Source: Magnetococcales bacterium
GTDB taxonomy: Bacteria; Pseudomonadota; Magnetococcia; Magnetococcales; UBA8363
NCBI GenBank assembly: GCA_015660855.1
Contig: JACSDG010000009.1
Location: 1-64,000, forward strand
DNA: 64,000 nt
Direction of reading: 5' to 3'
Below are positions 34,308 through 44,000 of the stretch, in pieces (the first letter of the stretch is position 1; each line of letters begins with the position of its first letter). The position numbers were made by a program, and so were the translations under genes. Below the pieces are notes generated by a model. That model was not told the origin of the DNA, did no database searches, and worked only from the letters and a program-made list of their open reading frames with translations.

Positions 34308-35375
34308 ATGTCCGAACTTTTTACCAATTTTGTACGCCGCTTGGGAAACCCACAAATCAGCGGCCTCATCCTGGCCATGATCCTGGCGGTCGGCGGTATC
34401 GCCTTCTTTGGCAAAGCCCTCGCCCCCTACCTTACAGCACTGATTTTTGCCTACCTGCTGGAAGGGATGATCCAATCCCTGATCAAAATCCGCCTTCCAC
34501 GCATCGTCGCGGTTATCATTGTTTTCAGCCTGTTTTTTCTGGTCCTCAACCTGATCCTGTTCGCCCTTCTGCCCACCCTGGTGCGGGAACTGATCCGTAT
34601 TTCCCAGGAAATCCCCCATATTACCGAAACCCTTAAAGAATTGATGAAACGGATGAGTGAATCGGTTTCGGGTTGGGGCGATTCCGCCTTTGCCGAAAAT
34701 ATACTCCTGGGCCTGGTGGAGCGTACCCAACAATTGGCCGGTGATTCCATCACCTACATGCTTCAGGGATTGCCTGGCGTCCTGTCGGTGGTGGTCTATG
34801 TGGTCCTGGTTCCATTCCTGGTCTTTTTCTTCATGAAGGACAAAGCATTTCTCATCGATTCCTTTATCCAGTACATGCCCAAAAACCGTGACCTGATCAA
34901 ACGAGTGCTTGCCGATGTGGATACGGCTGTCGGGGGATATATTCGCGGTAAATTTTGGGAATTGTTGCTACTGGGCAGCACCAGTTACACCGCTTTCGTG
35001 ATCATCGATTTTAAATATGCCTTTCTCGTCGGATTGTTGACCGGGCTGTCGGTTTTGATTCCCATTCTGGGTTTGGCGGTCGTCGCCCTTCCCGTCGTGA
35101 TTCTGGGTATTTTTCAATGGGGACTCACCCTGGACGCCATCAATCCATTGATCGTCTACGCCGTGCTCCAAGTCGTCGATGGCAACATTCTGGCCCCGAT
35201 GATTTTGGGTGAAACGGTCAAAGTCCATCCCACCACCATCATGCTGGCGGTCTTGTTCTTTGGTTCCATCTGGGGTCTTTCCGGCGTTTTCTTCGCGGTT
35301 CCCCTCTGGGTGCTTCTCAAAAGCGTCACCGACGCCATTCTTTTTTCCGAGGAAAGTGGCAACCTTGCCGGATAA
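34308..35375 (+). CDS. AI-2E family transporter (PerM-like)
   Basis: This 355-residue polytopic membrane protein of the AI-2E/PerM family has N-terminal helices (ISGLILAMILAVGGIAFFGKAL), a central soluble loop, and the conserved YAFLVGLLTGLSVLIPILG and DGNILAPMILGETVKVHP segments. Members export autoinducer-2 or act as ion/proton exchangers, and the substrate is not defined here. It starts at ATG 34308, 50 bp after the L,D-transpeptidase, and overlaps the next gene. Confidence 0.9.
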   Translation: MSELFTNFVRRLGNPQISGLILAMILAVGGIAFFGKALAPYLTALIFAYLLEGMIQSLIKIRLPRIVAVIIVFSLFFLVLNLILFALLPTLVRELIRISQEIPHITETLKELMKRMSESVSGWGDSAFAENILLGLVERTQQLAGDSITYMLQGLPGVLSVVVYVVLVPFLVFFFMKDKAFLIDSFIQYMPKNRDLIKRVLADVDTAVGGYIRGKFWELLLLGSTSYTAFVIIDFKYAFLVGLLTGLSVLIPILGLAVVALPVVILGIFQWGLTLDAINPLIVYAVLQVVDGNILAPMILGETVKVHPTTIMLAVLFFGSIWGLSGVFFAVPLWVLLKSVTDAILFSEESGNLAG

Positions 35376-36663
35376 CCTGAACGCCCCCCAACCGGGTGTG
35401 GATGACATTGCCCAGGCGGGGTTGCTCCTGGAGGATATTTTTTCAACCAGACACGCCGCCGACCGTTTGCTGGATCGGCATTTTCGTACCCATCACACAG
35501 GCCAGGCCAGCCGAAGACACATCGGTGCCCTGGTCTATCAGGTATTGCGTCACCGCGACCTCTTGACGGCGCAACTGCACCACCATTTTCCAGGATTGTT
35601 TCCCGACCCGAAAGCCTTGGCAGCCCTAGCGGCGGTCACCCTGGCGCAGGAAGCGGGCCGGGACCTCAGCCCCTGGCCGGCCCCTTTGCCATCTGGTGCC
35701 AAGGTTGGCAATCCTCCTTTCGATGCCGGTCGATTGCCCCCGTGGCAAAGGTTATCCTTACCCGAGTGGATCTGGGAGGCGTGGTTGAAATGTTTTGGGT
35801 TGGAGGAAACGCAAGCCCTGGTCAACGCCCTTAACGCCCCGGCCCCGGTCGATGTACGCATCAACAGCCGTAAAACAACGCGGGAAGCACTGTCAACGCA
35901 ACTTGAAACTTTGGGCATTGGCACCCAACCCACCCCCTTTTCCCCGGATGGTTTGCGTCTGCAAGGACGGCCTGCCCTGGCCAATCTGGAATTGTATCGG
36001 CAGGGATTGTTGGAAGTTCAGGATGAAGGGAGCCAGTTGATCGGCCATTGGGTGGCGGCGCAACCGGGGATGACGGTCATCGATTTTTGCGCGGGAGCTG
36101 GCGGCAAAGCCCTGCATTTGGCAACGCTGATGGCGGATCGGGGGCGAATATGGGCCATGGACACCGATGGTGAACGCCTGCGCCGGTTGGGTCCAAGGAG
36201 CAAACGGGGAGGAATTAAATCCATCCGCAGCTTGACGATACGTCACGAAGGGGACCCGGCCCTGAAAAAACACCAGAGGAGTGCCCACCGCGTGCTGGTC
36301 GATGCCCCTTGCAGTGCCACCGGGACGCTGCGCCGCAATCCGGAGGTCAAATGGCGTTTGACCTCGGCCACCTTGGAAACCTTCTACCTGCGCCAATGCG
36401 CCATTCTTCAGGCCGCCTCCCGCCTGGTGGGACCACGGGGGCGACTGATTTATGCCACCTGTTCCCTCATGTCCCGGGAAAATGCCGATGTGGTCGAAGG
36501 GTTTCTTGCGGAAAATCGCAATTTTCGTTCCATCCCCCCCAGTGCTATTTTTCCCATGGAATCATTGCAGGGGTTGCTACCAGCATCACCATTTTTTACC
36601 CTTCTACCGCATCGAACTCGAACCGACGGCTTTTTTGCCGCCATCCTTGAATGTCAATCCTGA
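35356..36663 (+). CDS. RsmB/NOP-family rRNA cytosine-C5 methyltransferase
   Basis: This is an AdoMet-dependent RNA m5C methylase. The N-terminal part resembles the NusB-like domain of RsmB. The catalytic domain has [14 protein letters not shown] (AdoMet binding), [19 protein letters not shown] and [15 protein letters not shown], giving the two catalytic cysteines. RsmB modifies C967 of 16S rRNA. The start is GTG 35356 or TTG 35365, both overlapping the end of the AI-2E gene. At about 435 residues it is standard size. It is followed by purH with a 16-bp gap. Confidence 0.88.
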   Translation: MATLPDNLNAPQPGVDDIAQAGLLLEDIFSTRHAADRLLDRHFRTHHTGQASRRHIGALVYQVLRHRDLLTAQLHHHFPGLFPDPKALAALAAVTLAQEAGRDLSPWPAPLPSGAKVGNPPFDAGRLPPWQRLSLPEWIWEAWLKCFGLEETQALVNALNAPAPVDVRINSRKTTREALSTQLETLGIGTQPTPFSPDGLRLQGRPALANLELYRQGLLEVQDEGSQLIGHWVAAQPGMTVIDFCAGAGGKALHLATLMADRGRIWAMDTDGERLRRLGPRSKRGGIKSIRSLTIRHEGDPALKKHQRSAHRVLVDAPCSATGTLRRNPEVKWRLTSATLETFYLRQCAILQAASRLVGPRGRLIYATCSLMSRENADVVEGFLAENRNFRSIPPSAIFPMESLQGLLPASPFFTLLPHRTRTDGFFAAILECQS

Positions 36664-36679
36664 CGAGGAATCACCCCCC

Positions 36680-38296
36680 ATGCCCATCATTCATACGGCA
36701 CTCATCAGCGTCACCGACAAAAGCGGCCTGGATCGTTTTGCCCAGGGACTCGTGGCCTTTGGCGTCCGCATTTTGTCCACAGGCGGCACCGCCCGCTTTC
36801 TCAAGGACCACGGCATCGCCGTCACCGACGTTTCCCAACATACCGGATTTCCCGAAATGTTGGATGGCCGGGTCAAAACGCTGCATCCTAAGATTCACGG
36901 AGGTTTATTGGGAATTCGTGGCAACGCCGACCATGCGGCGCAGATGCTTGCCAACGGTATTGAAGCCATCGATATGGTGGTCGTCAATCTTTACCCGTTT
37001 GAAAATACGGTCGCCAAAGCCGATTGCACCCTGGAGCAGGCCATCGAAAACATCGACATTGGCGGCCCGGCCATGTTGCGTTCCGCAGCCAAAAATTTCA
37101 GCGGAGTCAGCGTCATCAGCGATCCTTTGGACTACGACGCCATTCTGGCGGAGATGAACACCCACGGGGGTCTGGTCAGCACCGCCACCAATTTCAGACT
37201 GGCCAAAAAAGTTTTCGTGCGCACCGCCGCCTATGACGCCGCCATTGCCAACTGGCTGACCGCCCTGGATGACGATCATCAACCGCAACGGTTTCCCGCC
37301 GTAGTGACCCTGCAGTTTCACAAACGCCAGGAAATGCGTTATGGGGAAAATCCGCACCAACTGGCCGCTTTCTACGAAGAACGTCCCACCGTGGACCATG
37401 CCAGCGTTTCCCAGGCCAAATCGCTACAGGGCAAAGAGCTTTCCTTCAACAACATCAACGATGCCAATGGTGCCTTTGAGTTGGTCAAGGAATTTGACAC
37501 AGCGGCGGTGGTGGTGGTGAAACACACCAACCCCTGTGGTGTCGCCCTGGATGAAAACCTGCTTTCGGCTTATTGCCGGGCACGCGATACCGATCCGGTT
37601 TCCGCCTTTGGTGGCATCATTGCCTGCAACCGTCCCGTAACCGGTCCTTTGGCCAGGGAAATTGCCAAAACCTTTGTCGAAGCGATCATCGCCCCAGGGT
37701 TTGACGCCGAGGCCCGTTCGGTATTGGCGGAAAAAACCAACCTGCGCCTGCTGGAAACCCCGCCCCTAGGGATGGCGGCGGGGGTCGGCCAGCACGCGTA
37801 TCCTTTGGGATTGATGGACATGAAACGGGTTCGCGGTGGCATGTTGCTTCAGGAGGGGGACCATCACATCCTCGCCGCCAACGATCTAAAAACGGTCAGC
37901 CGTCGCCCCCCCAGCGAACGCGAACTGTTGGACCTGCTGTTTGCCTGGAAGGTTGCCAAACATGTCAAATCCAACGCTATCGTCTATGCGCGTGATTTAA
38001 CCACGGTGGGGGTAGGCGCGGGACAGATGAGCCGGGTGGACGCCTCGCGTATCGCCGTTTGGAAGGCCAGGGAAACGAGGCAAACACTGAAACGTCAGGA
38101 AGACACACTGGTGGGGTCGGTCCTGGCTTCCGATGCCTTTTTTCCTTTCCGCGATGGCATCGACGCCGCCGCCGAAGCGGGAGCCACCGCCATCATCCAA
38201 CCCGGGGGATCCATCCGCGACCAGGAAGTCATCGACGCCGCCAACGCCGCCGGCATGGCCATGGTTTTCACCGGGGTACGTCATTTCAAACATTGA
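36680..38296 (+). CDS. purH: Bifunctional AICAR formyltransferase/IMP cyclohydrolase
   Basis: This enzyme performs the last two steps of purine synthesis (AICAR to FAICAR to IMP). The 538-residue protein has the N-terminal MGS-fold IMP cyclohydrolase ([38 protein letters not shown]). The formyltransferase has the KHTNPCGVA catalytic Lys-His motif and [15 protein letters not shown]. The start is ATG 36680; the longer open frame upstream lies inside the RsmB-like gene. Confidence 0.97.
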   Translation: MPIIHTALISVTDKSGLDRFAQGLVAFGVRILSTGGTARFLKDHGIAVTDVSQHTGFPEMLDGRVKTLHPKIHGGLLGIRGNADHAAQMLANGIEAIDMVVVNLYPFENTVAKADCTLEQAIENIDIGGPAMLRSAAKNFSGVSVISDPLDYDAILAEMNTHGGLVSTATNFRLAKKVFVRTAAYDAAIANWLTALDDDHQPQRFPAVVTLQFHKRQEMRYGENPHQLAAFYEERPTVDHASVSQAKSLQGKELSFNNINDANGAFELVKEFDTAAVVVVKHTNPCGVALDENLLSAYCRARDTDPVSAFGGIIACNRPVTGPLAREIAKTFVEAIIAPGFDAEARSVLAEKTNLRLLETPPLGMAAGVGQHAYPLGLMDMKRVRGGMLLQEGDHHILAANDLKTVSRRPPSERELLDLLFAWKVAKHVKSNAIVYARDLTTVGVGAGQMSRVDASRIAVWKARETRQTLKRQEDTLVGSVLASDAFFPFRDGIDAAAEAGATAIIQPGGSIRDQEVIDAANAAGMAMVFTGVRHFKH

Positions 38297-38312
38297 GCCA
38301 AGAATCCGAGCA

Positions 38313-38342
38313 CCCCTCACCCCGCTTTGCCAAGGTGAGGGG
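38313..38342. terminator. Hairpin downstream of purH
   Basis: CCCCTCACC pairs with GGTGAGGGG across a 12-nt loop, 16 nt after the purH stop. There is no T-run, so it is a probable 3' processing/stability hairpin or a weak terminator before the toxin gene. Confidence 0.5.
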
Positions 38343-38400
38343 GTTGCCTCGCTTGAAGACATTCCAGCGAAATATTCCTGTTGAAATCTGCTTGTATTGT

Positions 38401-38430
38401 TTGACTACATATATTGCATTGTGATATGCT
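38401..38430 (+). promoter_or_regulatory. Putative higBA promoter giving a leaderless start
   Basis: TTGACT (38401-38406) and TATGCT (38425-38430) are 18 nt apart. The predicted transcription start falls on the higB ATG at 38437, so the toxin may be made from a leaderless message. The AT-rich spacer is a likely antitoxin-binding site. Confidence 0.45.
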
Positions 38431-38436
38431 CTCACC

Positions 38437-38718
38437 ATGATTGAAACATTCAAATGCCGCGAAACTGAGGGAATATGGAGGGGAATTGCGTCAAAACGAT
38501 TGCCGACCAACATTCAGCGTGTGGCCCGGCGTAAACTCCGTATGCTGAATAATGCTCAAACATTGAATGATCTCCGGGTTCCACCAGGAAATCGACTTGA
38601 GGCGTTGCAACATGACCGGACCGGTCAACACAGCATCAGGATCAACGATCAATGGCGTATCTGTTTTGCTTGGAAAGAGGGTGACATCACGGATGTCGAA
38701 ATCGTCGATTACCACTGA
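38437..38718 (+). CDS. higB: HigB-type toxin (RelE/ParE superfamily mRNA interferase)
   Basis: This 93-residue toxin has the plasmid-maintenance killer signature: IQRVARRKLRMLNNAQTLNDLRVPPGNRLEALQHDRTGQHSIRINDQWRICFAW. HigB cleaves mRNA at the ribosome. It is placed toxin-first, 15 bp before the antitoxin, as is typical for higBA. A promoter lies immediately upstream. Confidence 0.92.
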   Translation: MIETFKCRETEGIWRGIASKRLPTNIQRVARRKLRMLNNAQTLNDLRVPPGNRLEALQHDRTGQHSIRINDQWRICFAWKEGDITDVEIVDYH

Positions 38719-38733
38719 TGGAGGATCAACACT

Positions 38734-39102
38734 ATGGACAACCTGCCAAACATCCATCCTGGTGAAATTTTGTTTGAAGAATTCATGGGGCCGTTGAGTA
38801 TCAGCCAAAACAAGTTGGCCAGGGATATTGGTGTTCAACCCATTCGCATCAACCAAATCATTCACGGGAAACGCAGTATCACCGCCGACACCGCCCTGCG
38901 ACTTGGCCGATATTTTGGGACATCGGTTGGTTTCTGGTTGGGGCTCCAGGCAGATTACGATGTGGAAAAGGCCCTTGTCTCACTTGGAAGTCGCCTGGAA
39001 GAAGAGGTTGCCATCCTGAACGCTACACCCGTTGCCGCAGTAGCACCATACGATCAAGGCCGGGTAGCCGTTGTGGCGTTTGGGGCATCCAAGTGCGTCT
39101 GA
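38734..39102 (+). CDS. higA: HigA-type antitoxin
   Basis: This 122-residue helix-turn-helix antitoxin matches HigA/VapI (HPGEILFEEFMGPLSISQNKLARDIGVQPIRINQIIHGKRSITADTALRLGRYFG). It neutralises HigB and represses the operon. The last ~20 residues (VAAVAPYDQGRVAVVAFGASKCV) extend beyond the usual length. They lie over the 3' end of the convergent phosphatase gene (49-bp overlap), suggesting that the native end was lost on insertion. Confidence 0.9.
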   Translation: MDNLPNIHPGEILFEEFMGPLSISQNKLARDIGVQPIRINQIIHGKRSITADTALRLGRYFGTSVGFWLGLQADYDVEKALVSLGSRLEEEVAILNATPVAAVAPYDQGRVAVVAFGASKCV

Positions 39103-39992
39103 TAAATCACCTCACCCCCATCATTGAACAATGTAACGGCCAAAGTGGCTGCGGTAGCCTCGATCCGCACAAATCCAAAACTTTTCGCAAAAAATTTCGA
39201 CCACGGACTTTTTTTCTCCATGGAATATAATTTCTGCCCACCCGCACCGGAAACGATCTGCAACGGTTCCCCAGGTGGCTGAAGGAGTTCCAGATCATGA
39301 TCATGGCCACATAAATACACATCCACCCTTTCTGCTTGCAAAACCGGCAACAATCGCGTCAGCAACGGTTCTGAATTGCCATGCTTGGCACTGGAACGCA
39401 GGGGATAGTGGTTGGCGACCAGCCGCCATACAGGTTGACGGGTCTTCGGGGAAAAAGCCTGTTGGACAAATTCCCCTTGTTGCTGCACTTCAAGGTTGCC
39501 ATCCAGGACAACAATCCGCAACAACGGTTGTCCTGACGCCGTCACCCCCTGGTCCAGGGAATACAGATGGCCATCCATATGCCAACGCCCACTGCCAAGG
39601 CGTTTGCGGGCGTAATCGATCTGGACTGCGGGATCGGATCGAACATCATGGTTGCCGAGGGTGGCATAAAAAGGGATTTTTGCCAGGATGGGACCGGCAT
39701 AGATGGTTTCAAATTTTGTCTGCCACTGGGGGTCGTCTACGGAAGAAACCCCGTCGGGATAGAAATTATCCCCCAACAGCAACACCCCATCCACCCCCCC
39801 AACCTGCCGCGCCGCCACCCGTTCCATGGCCTGAGCCACCCGGCGTTGATTTTCCTTGCCCGTCCCCTGGTCACCCAACGCAAAAAAAACCACCGGCCCT
39901 GACCGAGGCTGCGCCTTGGCCGTCACCGACGACAGCGCAAACACACACACTGTCAAAAAAAAACAAACCCAACATCGAACCAAAAAGTTCAT
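39054..39992 (-). CDS. Secreted purple-acid-phosphatase-like metallophosphoesterase
   Basis: This 312-residue exported protein (signal MNFLVRCWVCFFLTVCVFALSSVTAKA) has the five metallophosphoesterase blocks: GDQGTG, GDNFYPDG, GNHD, NHYP and GHDHDLELL. The layout matches single-domain tartrate-resistant acid phosphatases. It probably releases phosphate from organic phosphates in the periplasm. Its ATG overlaps the galE stop by 4 nt (ATGA). Confidence 0.88.
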   Translation of the reverse strand: MNFLVRCWVCFFLTVCVFALSSVTAKAQPRSGPVVFFALGDQGTGKENQRRVAQAMERVAARQVGGVDGVLLLGDNFYPDGVSSVDDPQWQTKFETIYAGPILAKIPFYATLGNHDVRSDPAVQIDYARKRLGSGRWHMDGHLYSLDQGVTASGQPLLRIVVLDGNLEVQQQGEFVQQAFSPKTRQPVWRLVANHYPLRSSAKHGNSEPLLTRLLPVLQAERVDVYLCGHDHDLELLQPPGEPLQIVSGAGGQKLYSMEKKSPWSKFFAKSFGFVRIEATAATLAVTLFNDGGEVIYQTHLDAPNATTATRP

Positions 39993-40999
39993 TTCATATG
40001 CTCTGTTTTTTGGTTTGACAAAAGCCACTTCCAGGCGGTTTCCATAATGTTGGGCAAATCGGCATAGACAGGATTCCATCCCAACACTTTCCTGGCCTTG
40101 CTGGCGTCCGCGACCAGTCGGGAAGGGTCTCCCTCCCGGCGGGGACCTTGCTCGACCCGAATTTCCCGCCCGGTCACTTTTCGGGCGCAATCAATCACCT
40201 CGAGAACAGAAAAACCCAGACCATTTCCCAGATTATAGGCCTGACCCGCCCGATCATCCGCCAATGCCTTCAATGCCAGGATATGGGCATCGACCAGGTC
40301 GCTCACATGCACATAGTCGCGGATACAGGAACCATCGGGCGTGTCATAATCCGAGCCATACAGTGTGACGTGAGGACGTATCCCCAAAGCAGTCTGGAGC
40401 ACGAGGGGAATCAAATGGGTTTCCGGGTGGTGATCTTCACCCGTCGCCCCCGCAGGATCGGCTCCTGCGGCATTGAAATATCTCAGGGCGATATAACGAA
40501 TGCCGTGGGCATGGGCAAAATCGCTCAAAAAACGTTCCACCATGCGTTTGGAAGCACCATAGGGATTGATGGGATCCAAGGGGTGGGATTCGGAAATGGG
40601 AATTTCCTGAGGCACACCATAAACAGCGGCGGTACTTGAAAAAATCAACTGCTCTACATGATTTTCACGCATGGCCCCAAGCAGTGTCAGGGCATTGCAG
40701 GTATTATTGCGATAATATTTCCCGGGATCGGTGACCGATTCTCCCGCTTCGATGAATGCGGCAAAGTGCATGACGGCCTGGGGGCGATAGGCCTGGAAAA
40801 CGGCGTCCAGCCGCGCCCGGTCACCCACATTGCCCACCTCCAGCGGCCCCCACCGAACCGCGCTGCGATGGCCATTGGAAAGATCATCGTAAACCACCGG
40901 GAAATACCCCGCCCTGGCCAATGCCTGACAGGCGTGACTCCCGATATACCCAGCACCGCCGGTAACCAGAACCGTATTGTTTCCCTTGGAATGATTCAT
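39989..40999 (-). CDS. galE: UDP-glucose 4-epimerase
   Basis: This extended SDR enzyme interconverts UDP-glucose and UDP-galactose, feeding polysaccharide synthesis. The 336-residue protein has NAD-binding TGGAGYIGSHACQAL, catalytic Ser in FSSTAAVYG, Tyr-x3-Lys in NPYGASKRMVE, and ALRYFNAAGADP. ATG 40999 is preferred over GTG 41005. It forms a two-gene unit with the secreted phosphatase. Confidence 0.94.
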   Translation of the reverse strand: MNHSKGNNTVLVTGGAGYIGSHACQALARAGYFPVVYDDLSNGHRSAVRWGPLEVGNVGDRARLDAVFQAYRPQAVMHFAAFIEAGESVTDPGKYYRNNTCNALTLLGAMRENHVEQLIFSSTAAVYGVPQEIPISESHPLDPINPYGASKRMVERFLSDFAHAHGIRYIALRYFNAAGADPAGATGEDHHPETHLIPLVLQTALGIRPHVTLYGSDYDTPDGSCIRDYVHVSDLVDAHILALKALADDRAGQAYNLGNGLGFSVLEVIDCARKVTGREIRVEQGPRREGDPSRLVADASKARKVLGWNPVYADLPNIMETAWKWLLSNQKTEHMK

Positions 41000-41058
41000 T
41001 GGCACCTATTCATGGTTGACATGGAAAAACCCCGACTTTTTTTCACACTATGGAATAT

Positions 41059-44000
41059 TCATACAAAGGCCCTTTGAAATTTTTCCATTTCCCGATCACG
41101 CCTGAATGCGTATTGATTAAACTGCTCCGACAGCTCCTGCCGCATCTGGCGCAACACCGGCTTGGGGGCAGGCTGGGGAACGGGATGCATCATTTCCCAA
41201 AGCCCCTTTTCTGCCGGCAGCAGATAGTCATCGGCTCCCGTTGCCATTTTTTCCGCACCATCTCCTTGAACGCCTTCAGCATCGGTTTCGGCGGGGTTTT
41301 TTCCCTCCACGCTGGGTTTTTCAGGAATCCAGGGCATGAAAGACAACCCGGGCATGAAAAATCCCTTTCCAGGCCCCTGGTCGGGAAAAGGACTTCCCAA
41401 TTGCACCGGAGTGCCCTCAGGACGACTGGCCACCACCGCAGCCAACAAGGGAGTAACAGAAGCCCCCGGAGCAACACTCCGACCCGCACGTTTGACTGCG
41501 TTCAAAACCGGGGTCACGACGCCACCATCCTCCACCCCTGGTGAGGCATTCATCACCGCCGTCAAGAGAGGCGTGCTGCTGGCGTCCAGGGCAATGCTGC
41601 GTTCGTGGGCGCGAACGACCGTAAGAATGGCACTGGAAGAATACTCCACATCCATCCCCATCAACCCCACACTCCCGCTTGGAGCCGGTGACGGCATGAC
41701 CTCCACCGGACGTTGCCCCAGTTGCTCCCACCAACGATTTTCCGAACCTTTCGGCTCGAAGAAAACGGAGGAAACCGTCGGGGATGACTGGGAAACCTGG
41801 TCCCGTTTGGACGGTTCTGGCAACACCACGGGCCGGGACACCGTCACAATCGGTGCAAGCACCGGCTGCGAAAGCACCGGTTGCGAAATCACCGGTGCCA
41901 AAATCACCGGTGCCGAAACCACAGGACTGGCCGGTTTGGGATCCACATGAATGATAAAATCGCTGGTAACCACAAACCCGCCCGCACCATCCGTGACGTT
42001 GAAACGAAACTGGTCGGTATCCGAAGCCATGCCGCTATTGCGGTAAACCAGACGACCCTGACTGATGTCGGTCTGGGTAAAGTGCCCTCCGACCACCAAT
42101 TCTTTTCCTGCCAAAAACAACCGCCCATAGCCCGGAGTTTTTTCCAAATGATAGAGCAATTCCCCTTCAACATTATCCACATCCCACACGCTTAAATTTT
42201 TCCAGCCAATGACCGTATCCTCACCCTGAGTCAAGGTAATACCCGCATTGATAGCCAGCCTGGGTTGATCGTTGACCGGTTTTACCGTCACCTGGACGGT
42301 AGCGATGTCAATGCGACGATCTCCCGCATTCAGGGTATAGGTAAACCGGTCTGTCCCATTAAAATCATGATTGGGGACATAAAGAAACGCATTACCGCCC
42401 ACATAAGCCACAGTACCATGTTCACCCTGAGTAAAGGCAATGATGGTCAACCTGGGATTCACACCACCAGCGGCCTCGGGATCGTGATCGTTGAGGAGCA
42501 GGTTGATGGTTTGTGTCGGTTCGTCTTCGGAAAGTGCCAGGGTATCGTCACCCGCATCCAAACCGTTCTGGATGGGATTGATGATGACGACCGTTGTAAA
42601 GGCGTATTTTCCAGTCACATCGCTGACCGTATAGGTAAACTGGTCAAATCCATTGAAACTGGTGTTGGGGACATAGACAAACTTGCCATTGCCCATATCC
42701 TGCAAACTTCCAAACTGGGGTTGGGTAAAACCAACGAGGGTCAAACCGGAGCCTGGACCGTCGCCATCATAATCATTGCCGAGCAACGATACGCCAACAT
42801 CGATGGTTACAGGAACATTGGCCGTATAGGGGTGATCGACTGGAGGAATGATGGCATCCATCCCAGGCAAAGGGGTGTCGGCAACGGGAGACACCTGAAT
42901 AGACACCGTGGTTCCAGCAGTGGCCTCTGGCACGGTGCCACCATGACCCTGATCATTGACCAACACGCGAAGGCTGTCGCTGCCGAAATAATCCCCAAGC
43001 CCCTGATACCGCAGCCCCGCCAAAGCCTGGTTGATGACATCCACCCTGCCCACCAAAGTCATGGCGGCGGTATGATTGCGTCCATCCAAAAATTGCAACC
43101 CCTGCAACTCGGAAACACTCAAATGCCCATGTTCCACCGCCAGGCGAACCCGGATCAAACCGGAACCGATTTCGGGATCGCTGACGGAAAACCCGGGCAA
43201 GGGGGTATCCACGTCCTCCAGAACCGAAAACTGGGCAGGAGCGATCAAGACCGGTGGTTCATTAACCGGTGTGACGGTAATGGCAAAACTGGTTTCGGGA
43301 AAGCTCCCCCCCTGGCCATCCTGAGCCGCAAATCTAAAACCATCCGCCAGGGTTTCGCTGCCATCGTGGAGGTAGTCCACCCTGGAGGCTGCCAGATCGG
43401 CCTGGGTAAACGTTTGGCCCAGACCCAAGACAGACCCGTTGAGACGCAATTGACCATGCGCCGGAACGGACGACAGGCGATACACCAGTGCCCCAGAACC
43501 CGATTCGGCGTCGGTCACAGACAGAGCGGCCGTTGAAAAAACCACTCTCCCACCTTCGGCGACGGTCAACCCGGTATTGGCTTGCAATTGCGGGGCGTCG
43601 TTGATCAGCCGCACCGTAGCGGTTACGGATTGATTCAACAAATAACCGCCCACACCATCGGTGACAGAAACCTCAAAAATATCGCTAACCGATTCGCCAC
43701 CGTTGTGGGTATAGAGGACACGGTGGTTATCAACGTCACTCTGACTGAACAGAGCACCCGAAGTAAGAGCCAAACCATTCAAAGTCAAAACACCGTAGTT
43801 CGGAGCCGATGACAGGATAAATTTAACCTGGGAAGGGGCTTGCTCCACATCCTGGGCTTTGAGCATCTGGCTGGTGAGAACGACTTGACCACCTTCATCC
43901 AGGGTGAACCCGGTATTGGTCACCAGGGTGGGATTGTCGTTGTCGGGAGTGACGTTGATCACCACCCAGGCATTGTCCAATCTTTGGTCCCCGGTGTTCA

